Shown here in pieces: positions 31,638 through 39,489 of a DNA stretch of 40,078 nucleotides; position 1 is the first letter of the stretch, and every line of letters starts with the position of its first letter. The stretch is taken from positions 1 through 40,078 of the forward strand of contig UQIE01000020.1 in the NCBI GenBank assembly GCA_900541065.1, given 5' to 3'. This DNA comes from an uncultured Collinsella sp. GTDB lineage: Bacteria; Actinomycetota; Coriobacteriia; Coriobacteriales; Coriobacteriaceae. Made by a program: the position numbers and the translations under genes. The notes beneath the pieces are model-generated. The model was not told the DNA's origin. It ran no database searches and saw only the letters and a program-made list of their open reading frames with translations.

Positions 31638-32600
31638 TTAGAGGAATTCGCCGACTCGGTGGACTTCGGGTTCTAGGTCTACGTCGAACTGCTCTTTGAC
31701 TTTGGCTTGGATGTCGCGGATGAGTTCGTCGACGTCGGCGGCGGTGGCGTGGTCGGCGTTGACGATGAAGCCGCAGTGCTTCTCGCTCACCTGCGCGCCG
31801 CCAACGGCGTGTCCTCGCAGGCCGGCGTCCATGATGAGCTTGCCGGCAAAGTAGCCCTCGGGGCGCTTGAAGGTGGAGCCGGCGCTCGGCATGTCGAGTG
31901 GCTGCTTGTCCTCGCGGCGCTGGCGGTAGTTGTCCATGTCGGCCTTGATCATCGCGGCGTTGCCCGGGGCGAGATTGAAGGTGGCCGAAAGCACGATAAA
32001 GCCGTCATCGGCGATGCGGCTCTTTCGATAACCCAGGTTGAGCTCGTCGACATCGAACTCGATGATATTGCCGCTGCCGCGGGTGCCGTCGTCGAGCTGG
32101 CGAGCGGGTTTGTAGACGCGCACGGACTCCAGCACATCGGCCATGCAGGCACCGTAGGCACCGGCGTTCATGTAGCAGGCACCGCCGACCGATCCGGGAA
32201 TGCCCGAGATGGGTTCCATGCCGGTAAGGCTGGCCTCGGCTGCCGCGGCTGCGACATCGGAAAGCAAGGCGCCGGCTGCCGCCGTGACGTGCGTGCCGTC
32301 GACCGTAATGTCGGAGAGTCCCTCGCCCAGCGCCACGACGACGCCGCGGATGCCCTTGTCGCCGACGAGCAGGTCGGAGCCGTTGCCCACGATGGTGAGG
32401 GGCAGATCGCAGCGATAGCAGGTATCGAGCGTGGCGACGAGGCCCTGCTCGGTATCGGGCGTGACAAAGACGTCGGCCGGGCCGCCGATCTTAAACGTGG
32501 TGTGCTCGCGCATGGGCTCGCTCATCAGCACGTTGTCCTCGCCGGCAACGCCAGCAAGCGCGCACAGCAGGTCCTCGTTAAAAAAGTCGTTCTCGTGCAT
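31638..32600 (-). CDS. murB: UDP-N-acetylenolpyruvoylglucosamine reductase
   Basis: MurB reduces the enolpyruvyl group of UDP-GlcNAc-enolpyruvate to make UDP-MurNAc, using NADPH and FAD, an early peptidoglycan step. FAD-binding features are HTTFKIGGPADVFV and GNGSDLLVGD; CYMNAGAYG and AGSTFKRPEGYFAGKLI are also typical. The ATG at 32600 is chosen because AAGGCGGA lies about eight bases upstream; the longer frame to a TTG at 32645 has no ribosome-binding site. From that start it is 320 residues, normal for the family. It is divergent from the LacI-type regulator, with about 180 bases between starts. Confidence 0.93.
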   Translation of the reverse strand: MHENDFFNEDLLCALAGVAGEDNVLMSEPMREHTTFKIGGPADVFVTPDTEQGLVATLDTCYRCDLPLTIVGNGSDLLVGDKGIRGVVVALGEGLSDITVDGTHVTAAAGALLSDVAAAAAEASLTGMEPISGIPGSVGGACYMNAGAYGACMADVLESVRVYKPARQLDDGTRGSGNIIEFDVDELNLGYRKSRIADDGFIVLSATFNLAPGNAAMIKADMDNYRQRREDKQPLDMPSAGSTFKRPEGYFAGKLIMDAGLRGHAVGGAQVSEKHCGFIVNADHATAADVDELIRDIQAKVKEQFDVDLEPEVHRVGEFL

Positions 32601-32783
32601 ACGAATATCCGCCTTTTGGTGGTCGTTGTCATCAATCGATTGCAATATACCCTACCCGGACGGATTTGGTGCGCTGGCGGCGATAAAACAGCCGTCTACC
32701 GGATTGGTAAAGTGTTTATCACCGAGGTAGAGGGGTAGTCGCTATACTTTCAAGAGATTGCGCGTAAACCCGGAAGGAGCGAG

Positions 32784-33812
32784 ATGGCCAACAAAGTCAC
32801 CCTCAAGCAGATCGCCCAGGAGGTGGGGCTTTCCCCCTCGTCGGTCTCGCTTGTGCTCAATAATCGGCCCTGTCGCATCTCGGAAGAAAACCGCAAGCTC
32901 ATCAAAGAGGTCGCGGCGCGCAACCACTATGTTCCCAACCAGATCGCGCGCAGCCTGGTCATGCGCGAGTCGCGCACGCTGGGCCTTATCGTCCCTAACA
33001 TTGAGAGCCGCTTTTTTGCCTCGCTCGCCGGTAGCCTGGAAAAGCGCTGTCGCGAGGACGGCTATGCGCTCTTCATTACCAGCTCGGGTGGAAGCGCCGA
33101 TGACGATCTGGAGCTGCTGCGCCAGCTGGTGACGCGCGGCGTTGATGGCGTCTTCCTGGTCGTAGGCGACGAGTTCTCCGACGACCGCGCCCTGCGCGAA
33201 GAAGTCAGCCATCTGCCTATCCCTGCCGTGATGGTCGATCGTGCCATTGAGGGGCTCGAGTGCGACAAGGTGATGTTCGACCACGAGATGGGTGGCTACA
33301 TGGCCACTCGCTATCTGATCGAGCGGGGCCACCGTCGCATTGCCTGCTTGGTTAACGCGCGCCGTTCCAATACGGGGCGTAAGCGACTTGCCGGCTATGA
33401 GCGCGCGCTGCGCGAGGTTGGCCTGCCTATCGACGCACGTTTGGAGTTTGAGAGCGAGTACTACATTCCGAGTGCCTATGAGGCCTCGGAGGCGGTGCTC
33501 GCAACTGATGCCACCGCTGTGTTCGCAAGTTCGGATAACATCGCCCTCGGTCTGCTCAAGCGCTTGCACGAGATGGGGAAGAGCATCCCGGGCGATATCT
33601 CGGTGGTGAGCTATGACAACTCGGCGGCCGACGTTCTCTTTGAGCCGGCGCTGACCGCGATTGAGCAGGATCCTGGTGTCCTCGCGGAGCATGCTTTTGG
33701 CTGCATGTCCAAGCGTCTTGCCGGTAGGGGCGGCAGGCGTGCCGAAGAGGTCGTCCTGGAGCCGGCGCTTATCGTTAAGGGCAGCGTGCTCGAACTTACC
33801 GAATGTAGCTAA
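32784..33812 (+). CDS. LacI-family transcriptional regulator
   Basis: The N-terminal helix-turn-helix reads VTLKQIAQEVGLSPSSVSLVLN and is followed by the hinge helix PNQIARSLV. The remaining ~280 residues form a periplasmic-binding-protein-like sugar sensor (LGLIVPNI..., then GHRRIACLVN and VSYDNS). The 342-residue length is normal. GGAAGGAG precedes the ATG, and a -10-like TATACT lies at 32743-32748. The ligand and targets cannot be read; no sugar operon adjoins it directly, so it may act at a distance. It is divergent from murB, which is unlikely to be its target. Confidence 0.9.
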   Translation: MANKVTLKQIAQEVGLSPSSVSLVLNNRPCRISEENRKLIKEVAARNHYVPNQIARSLVMRESRTLGLIVPNIESRFFASLAGSLEKRCREDGYALFITSSGGSADDDLELLRQLVTRGVDGVFLVVGDEFSDDRALREEVSHLPIPAVMVDRAIEGLECDKVMFDHEMGGYMATRYLIERGHRRIACLVNARRSNTGRKRLAGYERALREVGLPIDARLEFESEYYIPSAYEASEAVLATDATAVFASSDNIALGLLKRLHEMGKSIPGDISVVSYDNSAADVLFEPALTAIEQDPGVLAEHAFGCMSKRLAGRGGRRAEEVVLEPALIVKGSVLELTECS

Positions 33813-34000
33813 ACGTACTTGTTTGTTTGCAAAGATTGCATGCGGAGTGTCTGCTATTTGCCGGCAGGCACCCCGGCCCTCGTCCGTGAACTCTTCCGCT
33901 GGGCGAGCCATAGACGCCACGCACCGATGCGATAAAGCAGTGGCTTGAAATTGGTGCTATATTCAGCATGAGTTGTTTAATGCTAGTACGGGAGGCTGAT

Positions 34001-34489
34001 ATGGGGCTGTTCAAGAAGAAAAACCCGCAGGATGCCTTTGATTCCGATGTGTTTACCATCACGGATACGATTTTGGACCCGCCGCGGTTTACATTTTTGC
34101 CGGCTATCTACCAGGATGCCACGCGCCGCAAGTGGGCCGTGCATCAGCGCGGCGGTGAGCCGAAGATTTTTGACTATGCGGACGTGTTGCAGTGCGAAGT
34201 AGCCGAGGCGGGCGATCCGGAGGCCGAAGAAGCGGTCTCTAAACAGGAATTTGCCCGGCGTATCCTGGCAAATCCTGCCAAGGCAGCAAAAATAAATGCT
34301 GCCAAGCGTAATATGTGTCTTGGTATGGGCGTTGTTGTGGCGGTTCAGACGGGAAAAGACGAGGTTTCCAAATTAGAGATTCCCGTTATGACCGACGAGG
34401 TCAAACGCGATTCAAGTCTATATAAGTCGTATCGGAATGTCGCCGAGAAGATCAAGGCAGAATTTGATGCCATGGGAGGGCTGGCCTAA
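34001..34489 (+). CDS. Hypothetical protein
   Basis: I do not recognise this 162-residue soluble protein. It starts MGLFKKKNPQDAF and contains a block like KIFDYADVLQCEVAEAG, which has the look of a small beta domain (as in DUF4428-type or PH-like proteins), then a Lys/Ala-rich helix and a short beta segment. No signal peptide or membrane segment is present. GGAGG lies six bases before the ATG, which decides this start over one 33 bases upstream. It lies 38 bases before the first GntR gene and may be transcribed with it. The 188-base gap before it holds no other gene. Confidence 0.7.
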   Translation: MGLFKKKNPQDAFDSDVFTITDTILDPPRFTFLPAIYQDATRRKWAVHQRGGEPKIFDYADVLQCEVAEAGDPEAEEAVSKQEFARRILANPAKAAKINAAKRNMCLGMGVVVAVQTGKDEVSKLEIPVMTDEVKRDSSLYKSYRNVAEKIKAEFDAMGGLA

Positions 34490-34527
34490 TTTTGGCGGCA
34501 TACGTTTCTGAATGAGGAGTCTGTGCA

Positions 34528-35295
34528 ATGGCAGGCGAATCTTATGCAATTCCCCCCAAAGATCGTGCTGTTGAGGGAATTCTTTGGTATATCCAGCACC
34601 ATCAGCTTGCCGGCGGCGATCGCCTGCCGGCCGAGCGCGTGCTGTGCGAAGAGATTGGCGTTTCGCGTACGGCGTTGCGTGCCGGTATCACGCGGCTTAT
34701 CTCGTGTGGAACGCTCGAGAGCCGTCGCGGATCGGGCACGTATGTGTGTCCTCCCAAGCCGCTGAACATCTTCCAGGAAACGTATAACTTTTCCGATGCT
34801 GTGCGGACTGCCGGCCTGCACCCCTCTTCTCGTCTGGTTTCCACCGGGACCATCGAGGCGGATGAGGCGCTTGCCGACAAGCTTGGGGTGGCTGTAGGCG
34901 CTCCCTTGCTCCGCATGCAGCGCGTTCGACTTATTGAGGGCGAGCCGGCGTCAATCGAGACCGCTCACGTTAACCTGTCCCTGTGCCCATCGCTTCCCGA
35001 GCACGATTTTGAGTGTGAGAGCCTTTACGATGTCTTGCTCAAAGAAGGTGGCGTGCGTGTTGAGCATGGACGTGAGCATATCTCCATCTCGCGTTTGAAC
35101 GTCGAAGAGGCCGAGCTGCTCCAGCAAGAAGAGGGGACGCCGGTGTTCTATGAGAGCACGATCGAATTTGATAAGGACATGCGTTTTGTGGAGCATTGCA
35201 AATCGGTGATTTTGCCCACAAAGTTCCGCTTTGCCGATAACGGTGAAAAGAACGGCATGAGGAGCGTGGCAGGTGAACAATGGCTGAAACAGTAG
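34528..35295 (+). CDS. GntR/HutC-family regulator 1
   Basis: The winged helix (about residues 12-75) has the motif RLPAERVLCEEIGVSRTALRAGI, with RRGSGTYV as the wing. The rest is a UTRA ligand-binding domain (about 85-240). The 255-residue length is normal. Its 3' end overlaps the next GntR gene by 16 bases. These two regulators, followed by the SIS/PTS genes, suggest dual control of that operon, perhaps by two related ligands. TGAGGAG precedes the ATG. Confidence 0.87.
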   Translation: MAGESYAIPPKDRAVEGILWYIQHHQLAGGDRLPAERVLCEEIGVSRTALRAGITRLISCGTLESRRGSGTYVCPPKPLNIFQETYNFSDAVRTAGLHPSSRLVSTGTIEADEALADKLGVAVGAPLLRMQRVRLIEGEPASIETAHVNLSLCPSLPEHDFECESLYDVLLKEGGVRVEHGREHISISRLNVEEAELLQQEEGTPVFYESTIEFDKDMRFVEHCKSVILPTKFRFADNGEKNGMRSVAGEQWLKQ

Positions 35296-35993
35296 ATGCC
35301 ACCCCGGTTTATATGCGCATACGACGTCGCATTGAAGAGCGTATCGAACGCGGTATATATCCCACGGGTTCCATGATTCCGTCCGAAAAAGACCTCGCCG
35401 AGGAATTTGGTACGACACGCTTGACCATCCGAAGCGCTGTCGATGAGCTGGTTCGGCGCGGGCAGATTCGCCGTGTTCGGGGGAAAGGTGCCTTTGTGGC
35501 GCAGAAAGTACCTGCTTTTTTTGAACGCACGGGCGGTTTCCGTGAATCGGTCCGTGCTTCGGGCGGCGAGCCGTCCGTCCGTATTCTCGCACGTTCCAAG
35601 CGTTATGCGGGGCCATACTACGCTGACCTGTTTGGCATCGCCGAGGACGACCTGCTCTATTCCATTCGACGCCTGAACTGCATAAACGGTAGCCCCGTAT
35701 CGATTGAGACGGCGCTGATTCCCTGCCTGCTGTTCCCAACCATCGAAGATATTGACGTGTCGGTCTTCAGCTTGTACGAGACCTATGAGATGCTGGGCCG
35801 AAAGCCAGTTATGGCACAGGAAAAGCTCGATATCGAAGCGCTGGGCGCACGAGATGCCGGCCTGCTTGGACTGGAGCAGGGTGATCTTGCCTTGACGCTG
35901 GAGTGCGTAAGCTTCGATGCGAGCGGCCAGGCGATCGAGTACGTCAAGTCGTTTAACCGCGGTGATGCGGGTGGATATACCTATACGTACTAG
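35280..35993 (+). CDS. GntR/HutC-family regulator 2
   Basis: A second GntR/HutC protein of 237 residues, with helix-turn-helix MIPSEKDLAEEFGTTRLTIRSAV, wing RRVRGKGAFV and a C-terminal UTRA domain. It starts inside the end of the previous regulator gene (16-base overlap), which suggests coupled translation. The two regulators are only distantly alike and are not a recent tandem duplication. Downstream, in the promoter of the SIS/PTS operon, are two palindromes (GTATATAC and TTGGTATCAAATACTAA) that could be the targets of the pair. Members of this family sense sugar phosphates or amino-sugar derivatives. Confidence 0.87.
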   Translation: MAETVDATPVYMRIRRRIEERIERGIYPTGSMIPSEKDLAEEFGTTRLTIRSAVDELVRRGQIRRVRGKGAFVAQKVPAFFERTGGFRESVRASGGEPSVRILARSKRYAGPYYADLFGIAEDDLLYSIRRLNCINGSPVSIETALIPCLLFPTIEDIDVSVFSLYETYEMLGRKPVMAQEKLDIEALGARDAGLLGLEQGDLALTLECVSFDASGQAIEYVKSFNRGDAGGYTYTY

Positions 35994-36040
35994 CTGGTTT
36001 TTTGCATAACGGGCTGAAAAGTTGACGGAATTTTGATTCG

Positions 36041-36165
36041 TTGAGCAGACCGTATATACAACCTTACATGGCTCAAAATCGACCGTTCGCCGATGGGGAT
36101 AAATTAATCGACAAAGAGGTATCAAAAAGCCGTAACCTGAAACTGTGATTGGTATCAAATACTAA
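36041..36165 (+). promoter_or_regulatory. Promoter and two operators of the SIS/PTS operon
   Basis: TTGAGC (36041-36046) and TTACAT (36064-36069) are 17 bp apart. The palindrome GTATATAC (36052-36059), typical of GntR-family sites, lies in the spacer. A second, different palindrome, TTGGTATCAAATACTAA (36149-36165), with arms TTRGTAT, lies nearer the gene. GGTATCAAA also appears once more at 36119-36127. Two operators of different sequence fit the two regulators upstream. Confidence 0.6.
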
Positions 36166-36187
36166 TGATTTGTTACGAGGTGAGACG

Positions 36188-37303
36188 ATGAAGATGCTCG
36201 ATTACGTTCAGCTTGCCCATGTGCGTATGGGGGAGAACCTCGAGCGTTCGTCTGAGCTGGTAGCGCAGCTCGTTGATATTTTCCAGTCCGGTTCTTTTGA
36301 TGCACTGCGCATCGTTGCTTCGGGTTCGTCGCGCCATGCCGCCGATTGCGCCCGCGATTACCTGCAAGATGCGCTGCAGATGCAGGTGTCCGTTGTGACG
36401 CCCGAGGCCTTCGTCGATTTTGAACACACCTATCCGCAGCATGCGCTCAACATCGCCGTCTCGCAGAGCGGCTATTCGACCAATACGATTGCGGCGCTCG
36501 ATTACATGCGTGCACACGATATGGCTGCAGTTGCGCTCACGGCAAACGTCGAGGCACCCATCAAGGAACACGCTGACATCGTTCTTGACTACGGTGTGGG
36601 TGTCGAGTCGGTGGACTTTGTGACTCTGGGCGTCGAGGTTCTCGTTGAGTACCTGGTGCTCTTTGGTATTTACGGCGGTCAGGCGCGCGGAACGATTGAC
36701 GCCAAGGGCGTTACCCAGCGTCTTGATGACCTGCGCGAGGCTATCCAGGCTAATGCCGTGATGTGCAAGACCGCCGAGGCATATGTCCAAGATCACATGC
36801 TCGAGCTTTCTGAGCACATGCCCGCCATGGTCGTCGGCAACGGCCCCAACTATGGTGTTGCCGAGGAGGCAGCGCTCAAGCTGAGCGAGACCATCAAGAT
36901 TCCTGCCATGCATCACGAAGGCGAGGAGTTCGTCCACGGTCCCGAGATGCAGATCGTTCCGGGCTATCTGGTGTTTATCGTCGACGATCCGCAGGGGTCG
37001 GAGCGTCTTGCGAATATCGCCGATGCGCTATCGAACGTTACGGCAAAAACGGTGCTGCTCACGGCCCATCCCAAGGGTAGGGCTCACGAGGTTGCGGTGC
37101 CTCAGGTGGCTCCGCTGCTCAGCGCAATTCCCAATCTTGTGTTCTTCCAGACGATTGCGGCCATGATCGCCGAGCGTCTGAAGTCATGGAACGTGCACCC
37201 GTATCTCGATACCGTCTCCAAGCAAATGGAGGTCAAGGCAGAGGGCTACGAAGAGTCAGTCAATGCGCTTAAGGCCAAAGCGGCTGAGTGTTACGGAATG
37301 TAA
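36188..37303 (+). CDS. SIS-domain sugar-phosphate isomerase/deglycase 1 (GfrE/AgaS-like)
   Basis: This 371-residue protein has two SIS domains of the type found in the isomerase half of GlmS. The first shows VASGSSRHAADCA and later SQSGYSTNT; the second shows VVGNGPNYGVAEEAALKLSE and EGEEFVHGPEMQI, the typical sugar-phosphate-binding and catalytic region. Together with the next SIS gene and the PTS genes it resembles the two deglycases of the Salmonella gfr operon, which split glucoselysine 6-phosphate and fructoselysine 6-phosphate. GAGGTGAG ends three bases before the chosen ATG; upstream in-frame starts have no such site. Assignment to one substrate is inference. Confidence 0.75.
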   Translation: MKMLDYVQLAHVRMGENLERSSELVAQLVDIFQSGSFDALRIVASGSSRHAADCARDYLQDALQMQVSVVTPEAFVDFEHTYPQHALNIAVSQSGYSTNTIAALDYMRAHDMAAVALTANVEAPIKEHADIVLDYGVGVESVDFVTLGVEVLVEYLVLFGIYGGQARGTIDAKGVTQRLDDLREAIQANAVMCKTAEAYVQDHMLELSEHMPAMVVGNGPNYGVAEEAALKLSETIKIPAMHHEGEEFVHGPEMQIVPGYLVFIVDDPQGSERLANIADALSNVTAKTVLLTAHPKGRAHEVAVPQVAPLLSAIPNLVFFQTIAAMIAERLKSWNVHPYLDTVSKQMEVKAEGYEESVNALKAKAAECYGM

Positions 37304-37363
37304 GCGGGTTTTGATGCCCGTTGGCATGGGGGATGTGGAAACAACCCCAGAAAGGAGAGACAA

Positions 37364-38425
37364 ATGAAGGAAACCGAGAAGATCGAGATCATGCATTTCG
37401 ACCAGGAGGGCTATCTCGAGGACGGCAAGGCGCTCTACGAGACCGGCAAGAAGATGACCGCGCTCGCCGACAAGGTCGCCGACGAGGGCTACGACGCCGT
37501 GTTCCTGATGGGCGTCGGCGGCACCTGGGACGAGCTCATGCAGCTCGAGTACCTCATGAACAAGTTCGGCGACCGCGACCTCGAGGTCTACCTGATCCAC
37601 GCCGCCGAGTGGAACGTCATGGGCCACAAGCGCATGACCGAGAAGTCCGTCGTGCTCACCGCCTCCGAGTCCGGAACCACCCCCGAGGTCCTCGAGGCCG
37701 TCAAGAAGATGAAGGGCATGGGCGTGCGCGTCTACGCCATGACCAAGCCCGAGGGCCCCATCGGCCAGGCTGTCGGCGCCGAGAATTGCGTCAAGATGGC
37801 TTCCGATCATGGTAACGGCGGCTGCGAGATGGGCTACTACCTCGCCGACTGCTTCGGCCTGCGCCTGCTCAACCGCCGCGGCTGCTTCCCCAAGTTCGAT
37901 CTGTTTATCGAGCAGACCAAGGACATCTGGAAGGACATGCTCGATATCCGCAAGCGCTTCGAGCCGCGCGCCGAGGAGCTCGCCAAGAAGTACGCCCTGG
38001 CCCCCTACACCATGTTCATCGGCTCCGGCGCCCTGTGGGGCGAGACCATCCTGTTCTCGATGTGCATCTTGGAGGAGATGCAGTGGAAGCGCACCCGCTA
38101 CATCACCTCGGCCGACTTCTTCCACGGCACCCTCGAGCTCGTGGAGCCCGGCGTCCCCGTGTTCCTGTTCATGGGCGAGGACGAGAACCGCAAGCTCGAC
38201 GAGCGCGTCCGCGCGTTCCTCAACCGCGGCGTGACCGGCGACACCGACATCAACATCATCGACACCGCCGAGTTCGCGATCCCCGGCCTTGACGACGAGT
38301 TCCGCGTCATCGTGTCTCCGTGGATTCTGACGGTGCTCGTTACCGACCGCCTGGCTCGCTACTACGAGACGGTCACCAAGCACAACCTCAAGTATCGTCG
38401 CTACTATCACCAGTTCGACTACTAA
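37364..38425 (+). CDS. SIS-domain deglycase 2 (FrlB/GfrF-like)
   Basis: This 353-residue SIS-domain protein is close in pattern to fructoselysine-6-phosphate deglycase (FrlB/GfrF). It has LMGVGGTWDELMQLEYL in the first domain, TASESGTTPEVLEA, then FIGSGALWGETILF and SADFFHGTLELVEPGVPVFLF in the second. It would release glucose 6-phosphate and lysine, if that substrate is right. AAAGGAGAG precedes the ATG. Codon use is strikingly uniform (nearly all C- or G-ending, with GAG, AAG and CTC dominant), much more than in the adjacent SIS gene, implying very high expression. Confidence 0.78.
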   Translation: MKETEKIEIMHFDQEGYLEDGKALYETGKKMTALADKVADEGYDAVFLMGVGGTWDELMQLEYLMNKFGDRDLEVYLIHAAEWNVMGHKRMTEKSVVLTASESGTTPEVLEAVKKMKGMGVRVYAMTKPEGPIGQAVGAENCVKMASDHGNGGCEMGYYLADCFGLRLLNRRGCFPKFDLFIEQTKDIWKDMLDIRKRFEPRAEELAKKYALAPYTMFIGSGALWGETILFSMCILEEMQWKRTRYITSADFFHGTLELVEPGVPVFLFMGEDENRKLDERVRAFLNRGVTGDTDINIIDTAEFAIPGLDDEFRVIVSPWILTVLVTDRLARYYETVTKHNLKYRRYYHQFDY

Positions 38426-38471
38426 AGAAAACGGGTGCGGGAACGCGCCGGGCTATTGAGAGGAACACAGA

Positions 38472-38891
38472 ATGAGGCAGTACATCATCGCCAGCCATGC
38501 GCACTTCGCTACCGGCATCAAGGAGAGTGTCGAGCTGCTCTCGGGCGCTCGCGACAACGTCCACGATCTTTCGATGTTCGTCGATGACCGCATGGACGTG
38601 GCCGAGGAGGCCCAAAAACTGCTGGCAGGCATGGCTGCCGACGATGATGTCGTTGTCTGCACCGACCTCTTTGGCGGCAGCGTCAACAACGAGTTCACCA
38701 AGATCGTCCAGACGCGTCCCCGCACGTACCTCGTTACCAACATGAACCTTCCTCTGCTTATCCAGCTGCTGTTCTCTGACGAGTCGGCGCCGGTTGAGGA
38801 GACGATTCGCGCCATCGTCGCTGCGGACGATACGCGCGTGAAGTTTGTCAACGATCTTTTGGTCGATGACGAAGAGGAAGAAGAGTTCTAA
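38472..38891 (+). CDS. PTS mannose-family EIIA
   Basis: This cytoplasmic subunit accepts phosphate from HPr and passes it to EIIB. The N-terminus reads QYIIASHAHFATGI, with H9 as the likely phosphorylated residue, and TDLFGGSVNN near 63-72 is a second family signature. The 139-residue length is typical of a single-domain EIIA. It ends in an unusual acidic tail (DDEEEEEF). GAGAGGAA precedes the ATG. The order SIS-SIS-EIIA-EIIB-EIIC places it in one operon with the deglycases. Confidence 0.9.
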   Translation: MRQYIIASHAHFATGIKESVELLSGARDNVHDLSMFVDDRMDVAEEAQKLLAGMAADDDVVVCTDLFGGSVNNEFTKIVQTRPRTYLVTNMNLPLLIQLLFSDESAPVEETIRAIVAADDTRVKFVNDLLVDDEEEEEF

Positions 38892-38948
38892 TCCGCAGCA
38901 CCTACTGACACGCCGTAAGACGGCACAAGACCTTTGGGGGGTCACATT

Positions 38949-39431
38949 ATGATTCAGCTACTTCGCGTCGACCATCGCCTGCTTCATGGCCAGGTCGCGG
39001 TCTCTTGGGTCCAGGGCCTTGGCTCCAACTGCATTTTCTGCGTGGGCGATAAGGTCGCCAACGACCCGGTATGGAAGACGACGCTCAAGATGGGCAAGCC
39101 TGCCGGCTGCAAGCTCGTCATCAAGGATATGGCGAATGCCATCGAGGCCATTAACTCGGGTGTGACTGACAAATACAAGATGATTATCTGTGTCGCCACC
39201 ATCGCTGAGGCAAAGCAGCTTGTTGAAGGCTGCCCGCAGATCAAGTCGGTCAACCTGGGCAACACCAAGCCCAAGGACGAGAAGCGCCCCGATGCTCGTC
39301 AGGTCTCTCGTCAGATCTTCCTGACTGCAGCCGAGGAGGCCGATGTGCGTGAGATGCTGAACAACGGCGTCGAGGTCGAGATCCGTCCTCTGGCCGATGA
39401 CCCCAAGGTTGACTGCGCAAGCGTGCTCTAG
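38949..39431 (+). CDS. PTS mannose-family EIIB
   Basis: EIIB hands phosphate to the sugar as it passes through EIIC/EIID. The N-terminus shows VDHRLLHGQVAVSW, with H13 as the phosphorylated histidine, matching the family. The start at 38949 puts this motif at the usual position; the longer frame from 38934 adds a few unrelated residues, and the G-rich run TTGGGGGGT lies upstream as a possible ribosome-binding site. The 160-residue length is normal. Confidence 0.9.
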   Translation: MIQLLRVDHRLLHGQVAVSWVQGLGSNCIFCVGDKVANDPVWKTTLKMGKPAGCKLVIKDMANAIEAINSGVTDKYKMIICVATIAEAKQLVEGCPQIKSVNLGNTKPKDEKRPDARQVSRQIFLTAAEEADVREMLNNGVEVEIRPLADDPKVDCASVL

Positions 39432-39489
39432 GCGTTCAATTTCGAAGAGTCTGAGCTCTTCGTAGTGTCCTATTAGGAAAGGGGGATAT

